From an uncultured Anaerotruncus sp. (GTDB taxonomy: Bacteria; Bacillota; Clostridia; Oscillospirales; CAG-272), in contig CAJLZE010000001.1 in NCBI GenBank assembly GCA_905210995.1, positions 1 through 64,000 of the forward strand: DNA of 64,000 nucleotides, written 5' to 3'. Below the pieces are notes generated by a model. It ran no database searches and was not told the DNA's origin. It was given only the letters and a program-made list of their open reading frames with translations. A program made the translations under genes and the position numbers. Each line of letters begins with the position of its first letter. The stretch's first letter is position 1. Below, one piece after another: positions 24,829-32,489 of the stretch.

Positions 24829-26949
24829 ATGAACGGTAACGAAATTCTCACCCACGCCGTGCCGATATGGTTTGCGGGCAGCACATCGATGCCCGACGAA
24901 TATGCCGAATTCGACGCGGACTTCAGTGCGGAAAACACCGGAAAATTTGAATTTTACATCGCCGCCGGCTCGGAATACAGCCTTTACCTCGACGGCAGAC
25001 TTATCGGCTTCGGGCAGTATCAGGATTACCCCGGACGCCTCATATACGACACCCTGACCTTTGATGCGGAAGCGGGCGAACACACCCTGCGTGTTATCGC
25101 GTGGCACTGGGGCGTTGACTCATTCACGCACACAAAGCGTCCGCCGTATGTGATATTCGGGCTTCGCGGCACGGCGGGAGAGCAGGCGCTCGTCTCGTCG
25201 GAAAACACGCCCTCGCGGCGTGCGCCGGGATATGTCCCTTATAAAAATCATACTATCACGTCACAGCTGGGACTCGGCTGCGAATACAGCGCCGCAGATG
25301 CCGCCGACAAAGAAAATTCCGCTTTCACGCCGTCGGTGCGCGCGTCCGTCGGAACACAGGACGGCTCATATGTGCTGCTCCCGCGCCCGATAAAGCGCTG
25401 CGATCTGCTTCCGGACACCGCCATGACGGTAGTCAGACGCGGATATTACCGCGCGGCAAGCGGCGCAGCGTTTTCGGACGATCCGGGACTCGCCCTCGAC
25501 AGCGCCGAGCTCGACGTGGAGCGCAAGGACGCCGACGGATGCTATCTTGTTGCCGACACCGGAGCCGAAGAAACCGGATTTATAAAATTTTTATTTTCCG
25601 CTTCGCGCGTCTGCGACGTGCTCGTCGGCTGGGGAGAGCACCTGACGCCCGAGCGCGAAACGCCGCGCACAGCCATGGGGAGCCGCCGCTTTTACTACCG
25701 CTACACCGCCGCCCGGGGGCAGAACCGCCGCACCGAACCGATGCGCCGCGCCGGCTGCCGCTATCTTGAGATCTTCGTTGCCGACCCGGACGCGGACATA
25801 AGATATCTCGGCCTTGTGCCCGAGCGCTACCCGCTGACTCTTTCCGCCGCGCCCGTAAAGGATGCCGCGCGCCGCGCCGTATACGACTGCGCCGTGCGCA
25901 CGCTCGAGCTTTGCATGCACGAGCATTACGAGGACTGCCCGTGGCGCGAGCAGTCGCTTTATTCGCTCGACTCTCGCACGCAGATGCTCTGCGGCTACGC
26001 CGCATTTGCCGACGGCAACGCAAAATTTGTGCGTGCAAGCCTCGACCTCATCTCACGCAGTGAACGCCCCGACGGGCTGCTCACGCTCTGCGCACCCGCG
26101 GGCATCGACCGCCCGATCCCGTGCTATTCGCTCTCATATATAATACAGATGAAAGAATACGGCGATTTTTCGGGAGACGCCGCCTTCCTTGAGTCAAAGC
26201 TCAATCTGCTCGAACGCATAGCGTCGGTATTTCTCGACCGCCGCGCATCCGAGCACGGCGGAGCGGTGCGCCGGCTGCCCGACCGCCTCGGTTACTGGAA
26301 CTTCTACGAGTGGGCAAAGACTCTTGACGGGCGTTCGATACACAAGGAGACCGCAGACGCCGATCTGCCCGCCGAAGCACCGCTCACCGCGTTTCTTGCT
26401 ATGGCGTGCCGCGATCTCGGCGCGATATTTGAGCTCTGCGCCGCGAAAAACGGAGAAAAAGCCGACGTATTTGCAAAAAAAGCCGAATACTACCGCGCGG
26501 CGGGCAGCGAGCTTGCAGCCGCGATACGCAATGTGTTCTTTGACGCGGACGCGGGGCTCTTCCGCAGCTTTACCGACCGCGCCGACGCTCCTTTTGCGGT
26601 GCTGACACAGGCGCTCTGCCTGCTCGCGGGCGCAGGCGAAGGCACGGACACCTCACGTGCGCTCGAAGCAGTCGCCGTCAACGGCGGGGAAGGGCTCGTA
26701 CCCGCTACGCTCTCCTCCTCGGTCTTCCGTTTTGACGCGCTGGCGGCAGCCGACGCCGAAAAATATGCCCCCGTGATACTCGCCGAGCTTGACCGCGACG
26801 GGAAATATATGCTCGACCGCGGCGCCACGACGTTCTGGGAGACGATAAAGGGAGCTGCCGACTTCGGCGGTGCGGGGAGCCTCTGCCACGGATGGAGCGC
26901 GCTTGCCGCACTCTGGTACACGCGGCTCGAAGCACACGTCGGCTGTTGA
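24829..26949 (+). CDS. Alpha-L-rhamnosidase-like glycoside hydrolase (GH78)
   Basis: A 706-residue protein without a signal peptide, so probably intracellular. Residues 1-110 are a beta-sandwich (FEFYIAAGSEYSLYLDGRLIGFG..DY), as in the carbohydrate-binding modules of rhamnosidases. A second sandwich follows up to about 340. The (alpha/alpha)6 barrel (about 345-700) carries HEHYEDCPWREQSLYSLDSRTQM near 365-385, where GH78 enzymes have the D-C-P-x-R-E general acid region, and GATTFWETIKGAADFGGAGSLCHGWSA near 665-690 with the catalytic-base Glu. The start at 24829 has GGGAGGAG 8 bases upstream. The likely job is removal of terminal rhamnose or a similar deoxysugar from plant-derived oligosaccharides after uptake. 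No transporter is adjacent. Confidence 0.82.
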   Translation: MNGNEILTHAVPIWFAGSTSMPDEYAEFDADFSAENTGKFEFYIAAGSEYSLYLDGRLIGFGQYQDYPGRLIYDTLTFDAEAGEHTLRVIAWHWGVDSFTHTKRPPYVIFGLRGTAGEQALVSSENTPSRRAPGYVPYKNHTITSQLGLGCEYSAADAADKENSAFTPSVRASVGTQDGSYVLLPRPIKRCDLLPDTAMTVVRRGYYRAASGAAFSDDPGLALDSAELDVERKDADGCYLVADTGAEETGFIKFLFSASRVCDVLVGWGEHLTPERETPRTAMGSRRFYYRYTAARGQNRRTEPMRRAGCRYLEIFVADPDADIRYLGLVPERYPLTLSAAPVKDAARRAVYDCAVRTLELCMHEHYEDCPWREQSLYSLDSRTQMLCGYAAFADGNAKFVRASLDLISRSERPDGLLTLCAPAGIDRPIPCYSLSYIIQMKEYGDFSGDAAFLESKLNLLERIASVFLDRRASEHGGAVRRLPDRLGYWNFYEWAKTLDGRSIHKETADADLPAEAPLTAFLAMACRDLGAIFELCAAKNGEKADVFAKKAEYYRAAGSELAAAIRNVFFDADAGLFRSFTDRADAPFAVLTQALCLLAGAGEGTDTSRALEAVAVNGGEGLVPATLSSSVFRFDALAAADAEKYAPVILAELDRDGKYMLDRGATTFWETIKGAADFGGAGSLCHGWSALAALWYTRLEAHVGC

Positions 26950-27052
26950 CCTTGCTCGCAATTTTTTTAAATATCTTATTTTCGCGAATAAAAACGCCGC
27001 GCGGCGCAAACAATAGACCGATAGGTTATCGCACCGGCGGCGCGGCTACATA

Positions 27053-27186
27053 AGGCAAAAAGCCGGACCCATCCCGCCCTCGGCACCACCCACCGCGCCG
27101 TGCGCCCGTTATGTTTATCGGACGAAGCACGGCAGCGGAGCGGGTGCGCCGACGGGAAGCAATGCGCGTCCGGCTCTTTTTGCCTC
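27053..27186. other. GC-rich long inverted repeat, possible structured RNA or bidirectional terminator
   Basis: The arms aggcaaaaagccggac (from 27054) and gtccggctctttttgcct (ending near 27185) pair over about 16 bp. Inside, a perfect 7-bp stem gccgtgc/gcacggc and weaker pairs extend the rod. No reading frame is convincing between the GH78 gene and spoIIR (26950-27221). A large-loop bidirectional terminator or an unassigned structured RNA are both possible, and the strand cannot be decided. Confidence 0.4.
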
Positions 27187-27221
27187 ATCACGCGGGGACA
27201 CCCGCTCATGAGGTCGCGAAA

Positions 27222-27896
27222 ATGGATAAATACAAGAAGAAAAGGATCATCCGCGCCGCCGCGGTGCTGACATTTGCCGCTCTGCTTCTCATGCCCTGCC
27301 TGCCGATACACGGCGAGGCGGAAATTTACCGCAAGGTGCTGCGGCTGCACGTTATCGCCGACTCGGACTCCCCCGAGGATCAGAGTATAAAGCTCTCGGT
27401 GCGCGACGCCGTGCTTGACGTGATACCCGACATTCTCGGCGAATGCAGGACATATGACGAGGCAAAGACAGCTCTCGCCGACGAAAACAACCAAGCAGTG
27501 CTGCTTGCAGCCGCGCGTGAGCGGCTCAAGGAGCTGGGCGCGGGCTGCGACGCCGCGATAACACTCGGCGAGGAGTATTATCCGACCCGCGAATACGACG
27601 GCGTGCGCCTGCCGGCGGGGAAGTACACCTCGCTCCGCATCGTGCTCGGCTCCGGCTCGGGCAAAAACTGGTGGTGCGTGCTCTTTCCGTCGCTCTGCCT
27701 GTCGGCGGCGCGCCGCAGTGCGGCGCCCGCCGGCAGTGATATCACCGACGATGCCGAGAACCCCCGCGGGGAGGATTATATCGCCGCCGGATTCACGCCC
27801 GAGCAGTACCGCACGATAACCGAGACAGACGCGCCGCGCTATCGCATAAGGTTCAGGATACTCGAGCTTATCGGCGAGTTGACCGCGGCAAACTGA
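27222..27896 (+). CDS. spoIIR: Stage II sporulation protein R
   Basis: A 224-residue secreted signalling protein made in the forespore. It triggers SpoIIGA to process pro-sigma-E in the mother cell. An N-terminal signal (residues 8-28, RAAAVLTFAALLLMPCLP) is followed by the hallmark VLRLHVIADSDSPEDQSIKLSVRDAVLD. KYTSLRIVLGSGSGKNWWCVLFPSLCL is also diagnostic. The start at 27222 has GAGG 8 bases upstream; upstream in-frame ATGs lie in the GC-rich inverted repeat. It shows that the organism has the sporulation programme. No partner gene is adjacent. Confidence 0.95.
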   Translation: MDKYKKKRIIRAAAVLTFAALLLMPCLPIHGEAEIYRKVLRLHVIADSDSPEDQSIKLSVRDAVLDVIPDILGECRTYDEAKTALADENNQAVLLAAARERLKELGAGCDAAITLGEEYYPTREYDGVRLPAGKYTSLRIVLGSGSGKNWWCVLFPSLCLSAARRSAAPAGSDITDDAENPRGEDYIAAGFTPEQYRTITETDAPRYRIRFRILELIGELTAAN

Positions 27897-27950
27897 CGTC
27901 CCCCCGCCTTTGGAACCGGCGAGCCGCGGTGACACGGACCGGCATTTTTG

Positions 27951-27992
27951 AAGGGCTGTTAAAAACAAATTGTTTTTGACAGCCCTTTTTTT
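27951..27992 (+). terminator. spoIIR terminator (family D hairpin)
   Basis: aagggctgt pairs with acagccctt, with an inner AT-rich stem, and is followed by a run of T. The block ccggnatttttnaaggggctgttaaaaac is shared with the hairpin at 46949, so this is a repeated terminator element. The 314-bp gap 27897-28210 otherwise holds only the next gene's promoter region. Confidence 0.8.
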
Positions 27993-28125
27993 ACGTACAC
28001 ACGGCGTCATGTTTTTAAATATCATACTTTTCATTCATCCCGTCGGCGACGGCACGGATGCGGCAAAAAACAGTTTGTTTACCGTTTCTTATCTTTTGCG
28101 ACACATTGCGAAATTCCCGTTATGT

Positions 28126-28131
28126 TATAAT
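28126..28131 (+). promoter_or_regulatory. Extended -10 box upstream of the DUF1538 gene
   Basis: TGT followed by TATAAT, 80 bp before the TTG start. No consensus -35 is seen at 16-18 bp, so this would be an extended -10 promoter. Confidence 0.45.
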
Positions 28132-28210
28132 AAAGGTAGAAAATAATTTTTGAACGCGTGAATGCGCAAGCGTATCCGCACATTGTCTGTCGGTACAGAA
28201 AGGACACGAA

Positions 28211-29743
28211 TTGCTGAGTAACACACGAAAAAAACTCTCTGAAAAGCTGGGAGAAGCACTGACGGCAGTGCTGCCGATAATCTGCCTTGTGCTGCTGCTC
28301 TCCTTCACTGTAGCGCCCATAGAACCGGGGATACTCCTCAGCTTCCTCGCCGGTGCCGCGATGATAATTATCGGCATTATGTTTTTCACCCTCGGCGCAG
28401 ACCTTGCCATGACGCCGATGGGCGAGCGCGTCGGCGCCGCGATAACCCGCAAGCGCAGCCTGCCGCTCATCATAATCATCGGATTTCTCATGGGCTTCAT
28501 CATCACGATATCCGAGCCGGATCTTCAGGTGCTTGCGGGTCAGGTACCGTCGATACCGAACGCCGTCCTCATAATCGCGGTCGCCGCGGGCGTCGGGCTG
28601 TTCCTCATCGCCGCGCTGCTGCGTATGTTCTTCGGAATATCCCTGAGGCTGATGCTCATTCTTGCATACATAGTGGTTTTTGCCCTTGCTGCCTTTGTGC
28701 CGCGCGACTTTCTTGCCGTCGCGTTTGACTCGGGCGGCGTCACAACGGGCCCTATGACCGTTCCCTTTATAATGGCGCTCGGCGTTGGTGTTTCGTCGAT
28801 ACGAAGCGACAGCCGCGCGGGCGACGACTCCTTCGGACTTATCGCGCTCTGCTCGGTCGGTCCCATTCTCGCCGTTATGACTCTCGGGCTTATTTTCCCC
28901 GCGGAGGGCGCGTTCGAGCCGACAGCCATTCCCGACATCGGCAGCTCGACCGAGCTTGCGCGCTATTTTATTTCGTCGATACCCGCATATCTCGGCGAGA
29001 TCGCCGTGGCGCTGCTGCCCATAATCGTATTCTTCGGGATATTTCAGGCTGTCACCCTGCGTCTGCCGCGCCGCCAGCTGCGCAAGATAATCGTCGGTCT
29101 TGTATATACATATGTAGGGCTCGTGCTCTTTCTCACCGGCGCTAACGTCGGCTTTATGCCCGCCGGCAGCTACCTCGGCAAGACGATGGCGTCGCTGCCG
29201 TATAACTGGATAATCATTCCCGTCGGAATGGTGATAGGCTACTTCATCGTCCGCGCCGAGCCTGCGGTATACGTTCTCAACAAGCAAGTCGAGGAGATAA
29301 CCGACGGCGCAATATCCTCAAAGGCAATGGGCGCCTGCCTCTCGCTCGGCGTTGCTGCGTCGATAGGTCTGGCGCTCGTGCGCGTGCTGACCGGAATATC
29401 CATCCTCTGGTTCGTCGTGCCGGGCTACGCCATTGCAATAGGGCTTTCCTTTCTTGTTCCGCGCATATTCACCGCCATCGCGTTTGACTCGGGCGGTGTC
29501 GCCTCGGGGCCTATGACGGCGACATTCCTGCTGCCCTTTGCACAGGGCGCGTGCCTTGCCGTGGGCGGAAATATCGTTGCCGACGCCTTCGGCGTCGTCG
29601 CAATGGTCGCCATGACGCCTCTTATCACGATACAGGTGCTCGGTCTTATCTACCGCATCAAAAAGAGCCGCGCCGGAGAGGTGCGCAGCGACACCGACGG
29701 ACTGCTGCCCGGCATGCCCGACGATGCCATTATCGAGCTTTAA
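28211..29743 (+). CDS. DUF1538 multi-pass membrane protein (two repeats)
   Basis: A 510-residue integral membrane protein with about 12 hydrophobic segments. It is built from two homologous halves, each carrying the DUF1538 motif: AFDSGGVTTGPMT at 171-183 and AFDSGGVASGPMT near 425. Each half also has an acidic loop (SEPDLQVLAGQV, AEPAVYVLNKQV). The inverted or tandem-repeat architecture with glycine- and Asp-rich re-entrant-like motifs resembles a secondary transporter, but the substrate is unknown. Translation starts at TTG (28211) behind AGAAAGGA. The next gene, 22 bp downstream, encodes a PII-like protein, a recurring neighbour, so nucleotide- or metabolite-regulated transport is plausible. 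Confidence 0.85.
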   Translation: MLSNTRKKLSEKLGEALTAVLPIICLVLLLSFTVAPIEPGILLSFLAGAAMIIIGIMFFTLGADLAMTPMGERVGAAITRKRSLPLIIIIGFLMGFIITISEPDLQVLAGQVPSIPNAVLIIAVAAGVGLFLIAALLRMFFGISLRLMLILAYIVVFALAAFVPRDFLAVAFDSGGVTTGPMTVPFIMALGVGVSSIRSDSRAGDDSFGLIALCSVGPILAVMTLGLIFPAEGAFEPTAIPDIGSSTELARYFISSIPAYLGEIAVALLPIIVFFGIFQAVTLRLPRRQLRKIIVGLVYTYVGLVLFLTGANVGFMPAGSYLGKTMASLPYNWIIIPVGMVIGYFIVRAEPAVYVLNKQVEEITDGAISSKAMGACLSLGVAASIGLALVRVLTGISILWFVVPGYAIAIGLSFLVPRIFTAIAFDSGGVASGPMTATFLLPFAQGACLAVGGNIVADAFGVVAMVAMTPLITIQVLGLIYRIKKSRAGEVRSDTDGLLPGMPDDAIIEL

Positions 29744-29764
29744 AAGAAAGGGGACCGCAAACAC

Positions 29765-30454
29765 ATGAACGGACTTTATCTCATGGTTACGATAACCGAC
29801 CGCAATATGGCGCGCAGATTTATTGCGCTGTATGAGTCGGAGGGAGTGAGCGTCTCCTTTACCGCGCTCGGCAGCGGCACCGCGATAAACGAAACGCTGG
29901 ATTATTTCGGTCTTGCCCGCTCGCAGAAGGCGGTAATGCTTTCGACCGTGACGCACGATGTGTGGCAGGCGGTAAAGGCGCGGCTGCAAAGCGAGCTGAA
30001 GATCGACATTCCCGGGATAGGCATTGCCTTTATCATTCCGCTTTCGAGCATCGGCGGAAAAAAACAGTTGTTCTTTCTTACCGACGGACAGAAATTTGAA
30101 AAGGGAGAGGAAAGCGAGTTGAAAAACACGAAATATGAGCTTTTGCTCGCAATAACGAATCAGGGGCACACCGACACGGTAATGGACGCCGCGCGCGAAG
30201 CAAAGGCATCGGGCGGCACGGTGATACACGCAAAGGGGACCGGCACCGAGCGCGCCGAAAAGTTCCTCGGCGTCTCTATCGCCGCCGAGAAGGAGATAAT
30301 ATTTATCGTCGTCAGGACCGAGCAGAAAAACGCCATCATGCAGGCGATAATGAGCAAAGCCGGTACCGACACCGAAGCCCGCACGATAGTTTTCTCGCTG
30401 CCCGTCACCTCAACCGCGGGAATGCGGCTGATCGAGGACGGCGCAGGTGAGTGA
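29765..30454 (+). CDS. Tandem PII-like signalling protein
   Basis: A 229-residue cytoplasmic protein with two PII/GlnB-like ferredoxin folds, about residues 1-105 and 120-228. Each has the pattern of a beta strand, helix, T-loop region and core strand: LMVTITDRNMARRFIALYESEGV and ELLLAITNQGHTDTVMDAAREAKASGGTVIHAKG. In the second half GGTVIHAKGTGTERAEKFLGVSIAAEKEIIFIVV matches the canonical GlnK GGTVI.GRGT core. Canonical PII is a single 112-residue domain, so this is a fused or divergent form. It follows the DUF1538 gene by 22 bp with AAAGGGG upstream. It probably gates that membrane protein. Its 3' end is duplicated downstream (see repeats). Confidence 0.82.
   Translation: MNGLYLMVTITDRNMARRFIALYESEGVSVSFTALGSGTAINETLDYFGLARSQKAVMLSTVTHDVWQAVKARLQSELKIDIPGIGIAFIIPLSSIGGKKQLFFLTDGQKFEKGEESELKNTKYELLLAITNQGHTDTVMDAAREAKASGGTVIHAKGTGTERAEKFLGVSIAAEKEIIFIVVRTEQKNAIMQAIMSKAGTDTEARTIVFSLPVTSTAGMRLIEDGAGE
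30402..30437 (+). repeat. 36-bp direct repeat, left copy
   Basis: It starts ccgtcacctcaaccgcggga and lies within the last codons of the PII-like gene. It is 35/36 identical to 30785-30820. Confidence 0.9.
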
Positions 30455-30488
30455 CGCCCCCTGCCGGCACGCTAAAAAGGGCAAAAGC

Positions 30489-30776
30489 ATGAAAAAAAGC
30501 ATAACTTGTCTGCGCTGCGGTCAGAAAATGCGCCTCATCGGGACAGAAAAGATCCAGCTCGGACAAACGGGCTGGATACTCGGCGACCTTTCCAATCTGC
30601 TTGCGGGAGCCATGAAAGTCGATATTTACAACTGCACCGGATGCGGGAAGCTTGAATTCTTCTCGGCGGACGGCAATGACGAAAAGCTTCCGCAGAAAAA
30701 GTGCCCGAATTGCGGAAAGCAGCATGATTTCGACTACCCACAGTGCCCGTTCTGCAAATTCCGATACGATATGTGA
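30489..30776 (+). CDS. Zinc-ribbon protein
   Basis: A 95-residue cytoplasmic protein with three CxxC zinc-binding pairs and one further pair: ITCLRCGQ (residues 5-8), YNCTGCGK (about 46-50), KKCPNCGK (70-74) and PQCPFCKF (84-88). This gives two zinc ribbons flanking a central helix (WILGDLSNLLAGAM). Such small double zinc-ribbon proteins are common hypothetical proteins of Clostridia. The start at 30489 has AAGGG upstream. The gene and its flanks lie exactly between two 36-bp direct repeats. The function is unknown. Confidence 0.75.
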   Translation: MKKSITCLRCGQKMRLIGTEKIQLGQTGWILGDLSNLLAGAMKVDIYNCTGCGKLEFFSADGNDEKLPQKKCPNCGKQHDFDYPQCPFCKFRYDM

Positions 30777-30784
30777 CTCGCCGG

Positions 30785-30820
30785 CCGTCACCTCAACCGC
30801 GGGAATACGGCTGATCGAGG
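30785..30820 (+). repeat. 36-bp direct repeat, right copy
   Basis: It repeats the 3' end of the PII-like gene (one mismatch in 36), 383 bp downstream and 8 bp after the zinc-ribbon stop. No gene continues through it; the next ATG is 30849. Confidence 0.9.
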
Positions 30821-30848
30821 GCACGCGATCCGTTTTTGGGAGATCACT

Positions 30849-31478
30849 ATGGACAAAAAACCGACGGTCCCGGTCAACTGCTTTTTTCAGGGCTGCCACA
30901 ACCCCGCATATGAAGAGCAGATACGGAAGACCAAAGAAAAATGCTTCAGATATAATCAATTATGCCCCAATGACCGCGAAGCGCAGCACGAGATCCTTAA
31001 GGAGCTTCTCGGCAGCATGGGCAAGGACACGTTTATCACACCGCCGTTCTGGTGCGATTACGGCTATAACATCAGCGTGGGGGATAATTTTTATTCAAAC
31101 CACGGCATGGTGATAACCGACGGGGCAAAGGTGACCTTCGGCGACCATGTTTTCGTTGCGCCGAACTGCTGCTTTACCACAGCCGAACACGCGATAGACC
31201 CCGAAATGCGGAAGGCGGGCGTGGAGGTAGCAAAGCCCATAACGATAGGCAGCAATGTGTGGATCGGCGCCGGCTCGACTATTCTGGCGGGCGTCGTGAT
31301 CGGCGACAATACCGTTATCGGCGCGGGGAGCGTCGTTACAAAGTCGATACCTGCGGGTGTGGTCGCCGTCGGCGTTCCGTGCAGAGTAATGCGGCAGATC
31401 ACGGAGGCGGATAAAACGAGCTACCCCGTTTATAAGCCGGGCCAGACCGCGCCGGAGCACACATCTGTGAACGTATAA
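30849..31478 (+). CDS. Sugar O-acetyltransferase, maltose/galactoside type
   Basis: A 209-residue left-handed beta-helix acetyltransferase (LacA/Maa family). Residues 15-60 form the helical N-terminal maltose acetyltransferase domain. Hexapeptide repeats run from 75 to 180: ISVGDNFYSNHGMVITDGAKVTFGDHVFVAPN, then the catalytic His in FTTAEHAIDPEMRK and PITIGSNVWIGAGSTILAGVVIGDNTVIGAGSVVTKSIPAG. It transfers acetyl from acetyl-CoA to a sugar hydroxyl in the cytoplasm. GGGAG lies 6 bases before the ATG. It ends in a strong terminator. The physiological sugar cannot be inferred. Confidence 0.92.
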   Translation: MDKKPTVPVNCFFQGCHNPAYEEQIRKTKEKCFRYNQLCPNDREAQHEILKELLGSMGKDTFITPPFWCDYGYNISVGDNFYSNHGMVITDGAKVTFGDHVFVAPNCCFTTAEHAIDPEMRKAGVEVAKPITIGSNVWIGAGSTILAGVVIGDNTVIGAGSVVTKSIPAGVVAVGVPCRVMRQITEADKTSYPVYKPGQTAPEHTSVNV

Positions 31479-31483
31479 AATGA

Positions 31484-31525
31484 AAAAGCCCTCTGCCGCG
31501 CAAAAGCGCGGCAGAGGGCTTTTTT
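31484..31525 (+). terminator. Acetyltransferase terminator
   Basis: A 17-bp perfect stem aaaagccctctgccgcg/cgcggcagagggctttt with a 6-base loop and a T-run on both strands. It could act in both directions. Confidence 0.9.
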
Positions 31526-31655
31526 GCCGTAAAACAGCCGTAAAACATTTGAAATGACAGCGAGCGGCACGGTCATCCGGGAATAAAGCGCAAGTGCCGC
31601 GACCCCAATGCCGCTCTTGTGAATATAATTTGATAATTTTGAGCGGGTACACCGT

Positions 31656-32489
31656 TCATATTATCTCATATACCCTTGCGCGGTCCTTTTTGCCCGCGAC
31701 GCGGACGACGCCGAGGTTTTCGAGCGCCCGCAGCGCAAGATATGACCGGCGCGAACGTAGCTTCATCGCCTTTGCGAATCCGGCGGCGGTGAACCCGGTA
31801 TCATTCAGCTCTGCCGGCAGCAGCTCGCGAAAATCCTCGGGCAATTCAAGACTCACCGTGTCAGCGAGTGCGGTGGGGAGCATTTCAAACCGCTCGGACC
31901 CGCGTTTGCCGTCGCGCCCCCACCCGTTTCGCCAACGGTATTCCTCCGCCTCAATGAGCAGAACGAGCAGCGAGACACGCCCCGACGCGACGAGTTCGGA
32001 AATATAGACCGTCTCGGGCAGCACGTCGGCGACCCTGCCGGCGCGCGCAAGCCGCGGCGACGGCACAGCCTCACCGCTTGCGGGGTCGATCCAGATGATC
32101 CGCCGTTTTATGGCTATCGGATGCACCACCGTGACATGGCAATCGGTGTTTGCGGCATACCAGCCGAGTTTTTCCTTCAGCGGCCAGAACGAGCCCGTCT
32201 GTATCTCATAGATCTCATCGCCGCAGAGCACGTCTGCGACGTATTTTTTTGCTTTTTTTCGTTTTTTTTCGTCGCCGTCCGACGCGGCATCAGAAAGCGT
32301 GACCGGTCTTTGCTCGTGATATGAGCTGTCGGCACACACAAACCGCTTTATTGCGGCGTGCATGCGCTTTTCGCGCAGCACGCCTATACCTTCCTCGCCG
32401 CCGGAATATTCGCCCTGCGGCGCTGCCGTCACCTCGCGGCAGACGGCAAGGAACCGCTCGCGGTCGGCGTCGGTGCAGGAGCCCGTCAC
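31656..32489 (-). CDS. DUF8091-like protein, predicted PD-(D/E)xK nuclease fold with winged helix
   Basis: A 277-residue protein of a conserved but uncharacterised family. The pattern includes LREKRMHAAIKRFVCADSSYHEQ (38-60), VADVLCGDEIYEIQTGSFWPLKEKL (84-108, with D86, E95, Q97 and K105 as a possible nuclease-like site), CHVTVVHPIAIKRRIIWID and LLVLLIEAEEYRW. Residues 205-277 look like a winged helix (GFAKAMKLRSRRSYLALRALENLGVV). The family name is assigned from memory of the pattern. The start overlaps the stop of the ABC exporter gene in ATGA, so it is translated as the last gene of the marR operon. Its role is unknown; a DNA- or RNA-processing enzyme is possible. Confidence 0.6.
   Translation of the reverse strand: MTGSCTDADRERFLAVCREVTAAPQGEYSGGEEGIGVLREKRMHAAIKRFVCADSSYHEQRPVTLSDAASDGDEKKRKKAKKYVADVLCGDEIYEIQTGSFWPLKEKLGWYAANTDCHVTVVHPIAIKRRIIWIDPASGEAVPSPRLARAGRVADVLPETVYISELVASGRVSLLVLLIEAEEYRWRNGWGRDGKRGSERFEMLPTALADTVSLELPEDFRELLPAELNDTGFTAAGFAKAMKLRSRRSYLALRALENLGVVRVAGKKDRARVYEII

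Noticed and set aside
27053..27186. SRP RNA, RNase P RNA or 6S RNA as the identity of the inverted repeat
   Set aside because: The signature sequences of these RNAs (GGAA-capped SRP loop, RNase P P4 core) were not found; only a generic rod can be argued.
26976..28034. A long minus-strand frame antisense to spoIIR
   Set aside because: spoIIR has unmistakable family motifs; the antisense frame crosses a terminator and the GC-rich inverted repeat.
28079..29287. A long minus-strand frame antisense to the DUF1538 gene
   Set aside because: The product is extremely rich in charged residues and His, typical of the complement of a membrane protein gene.
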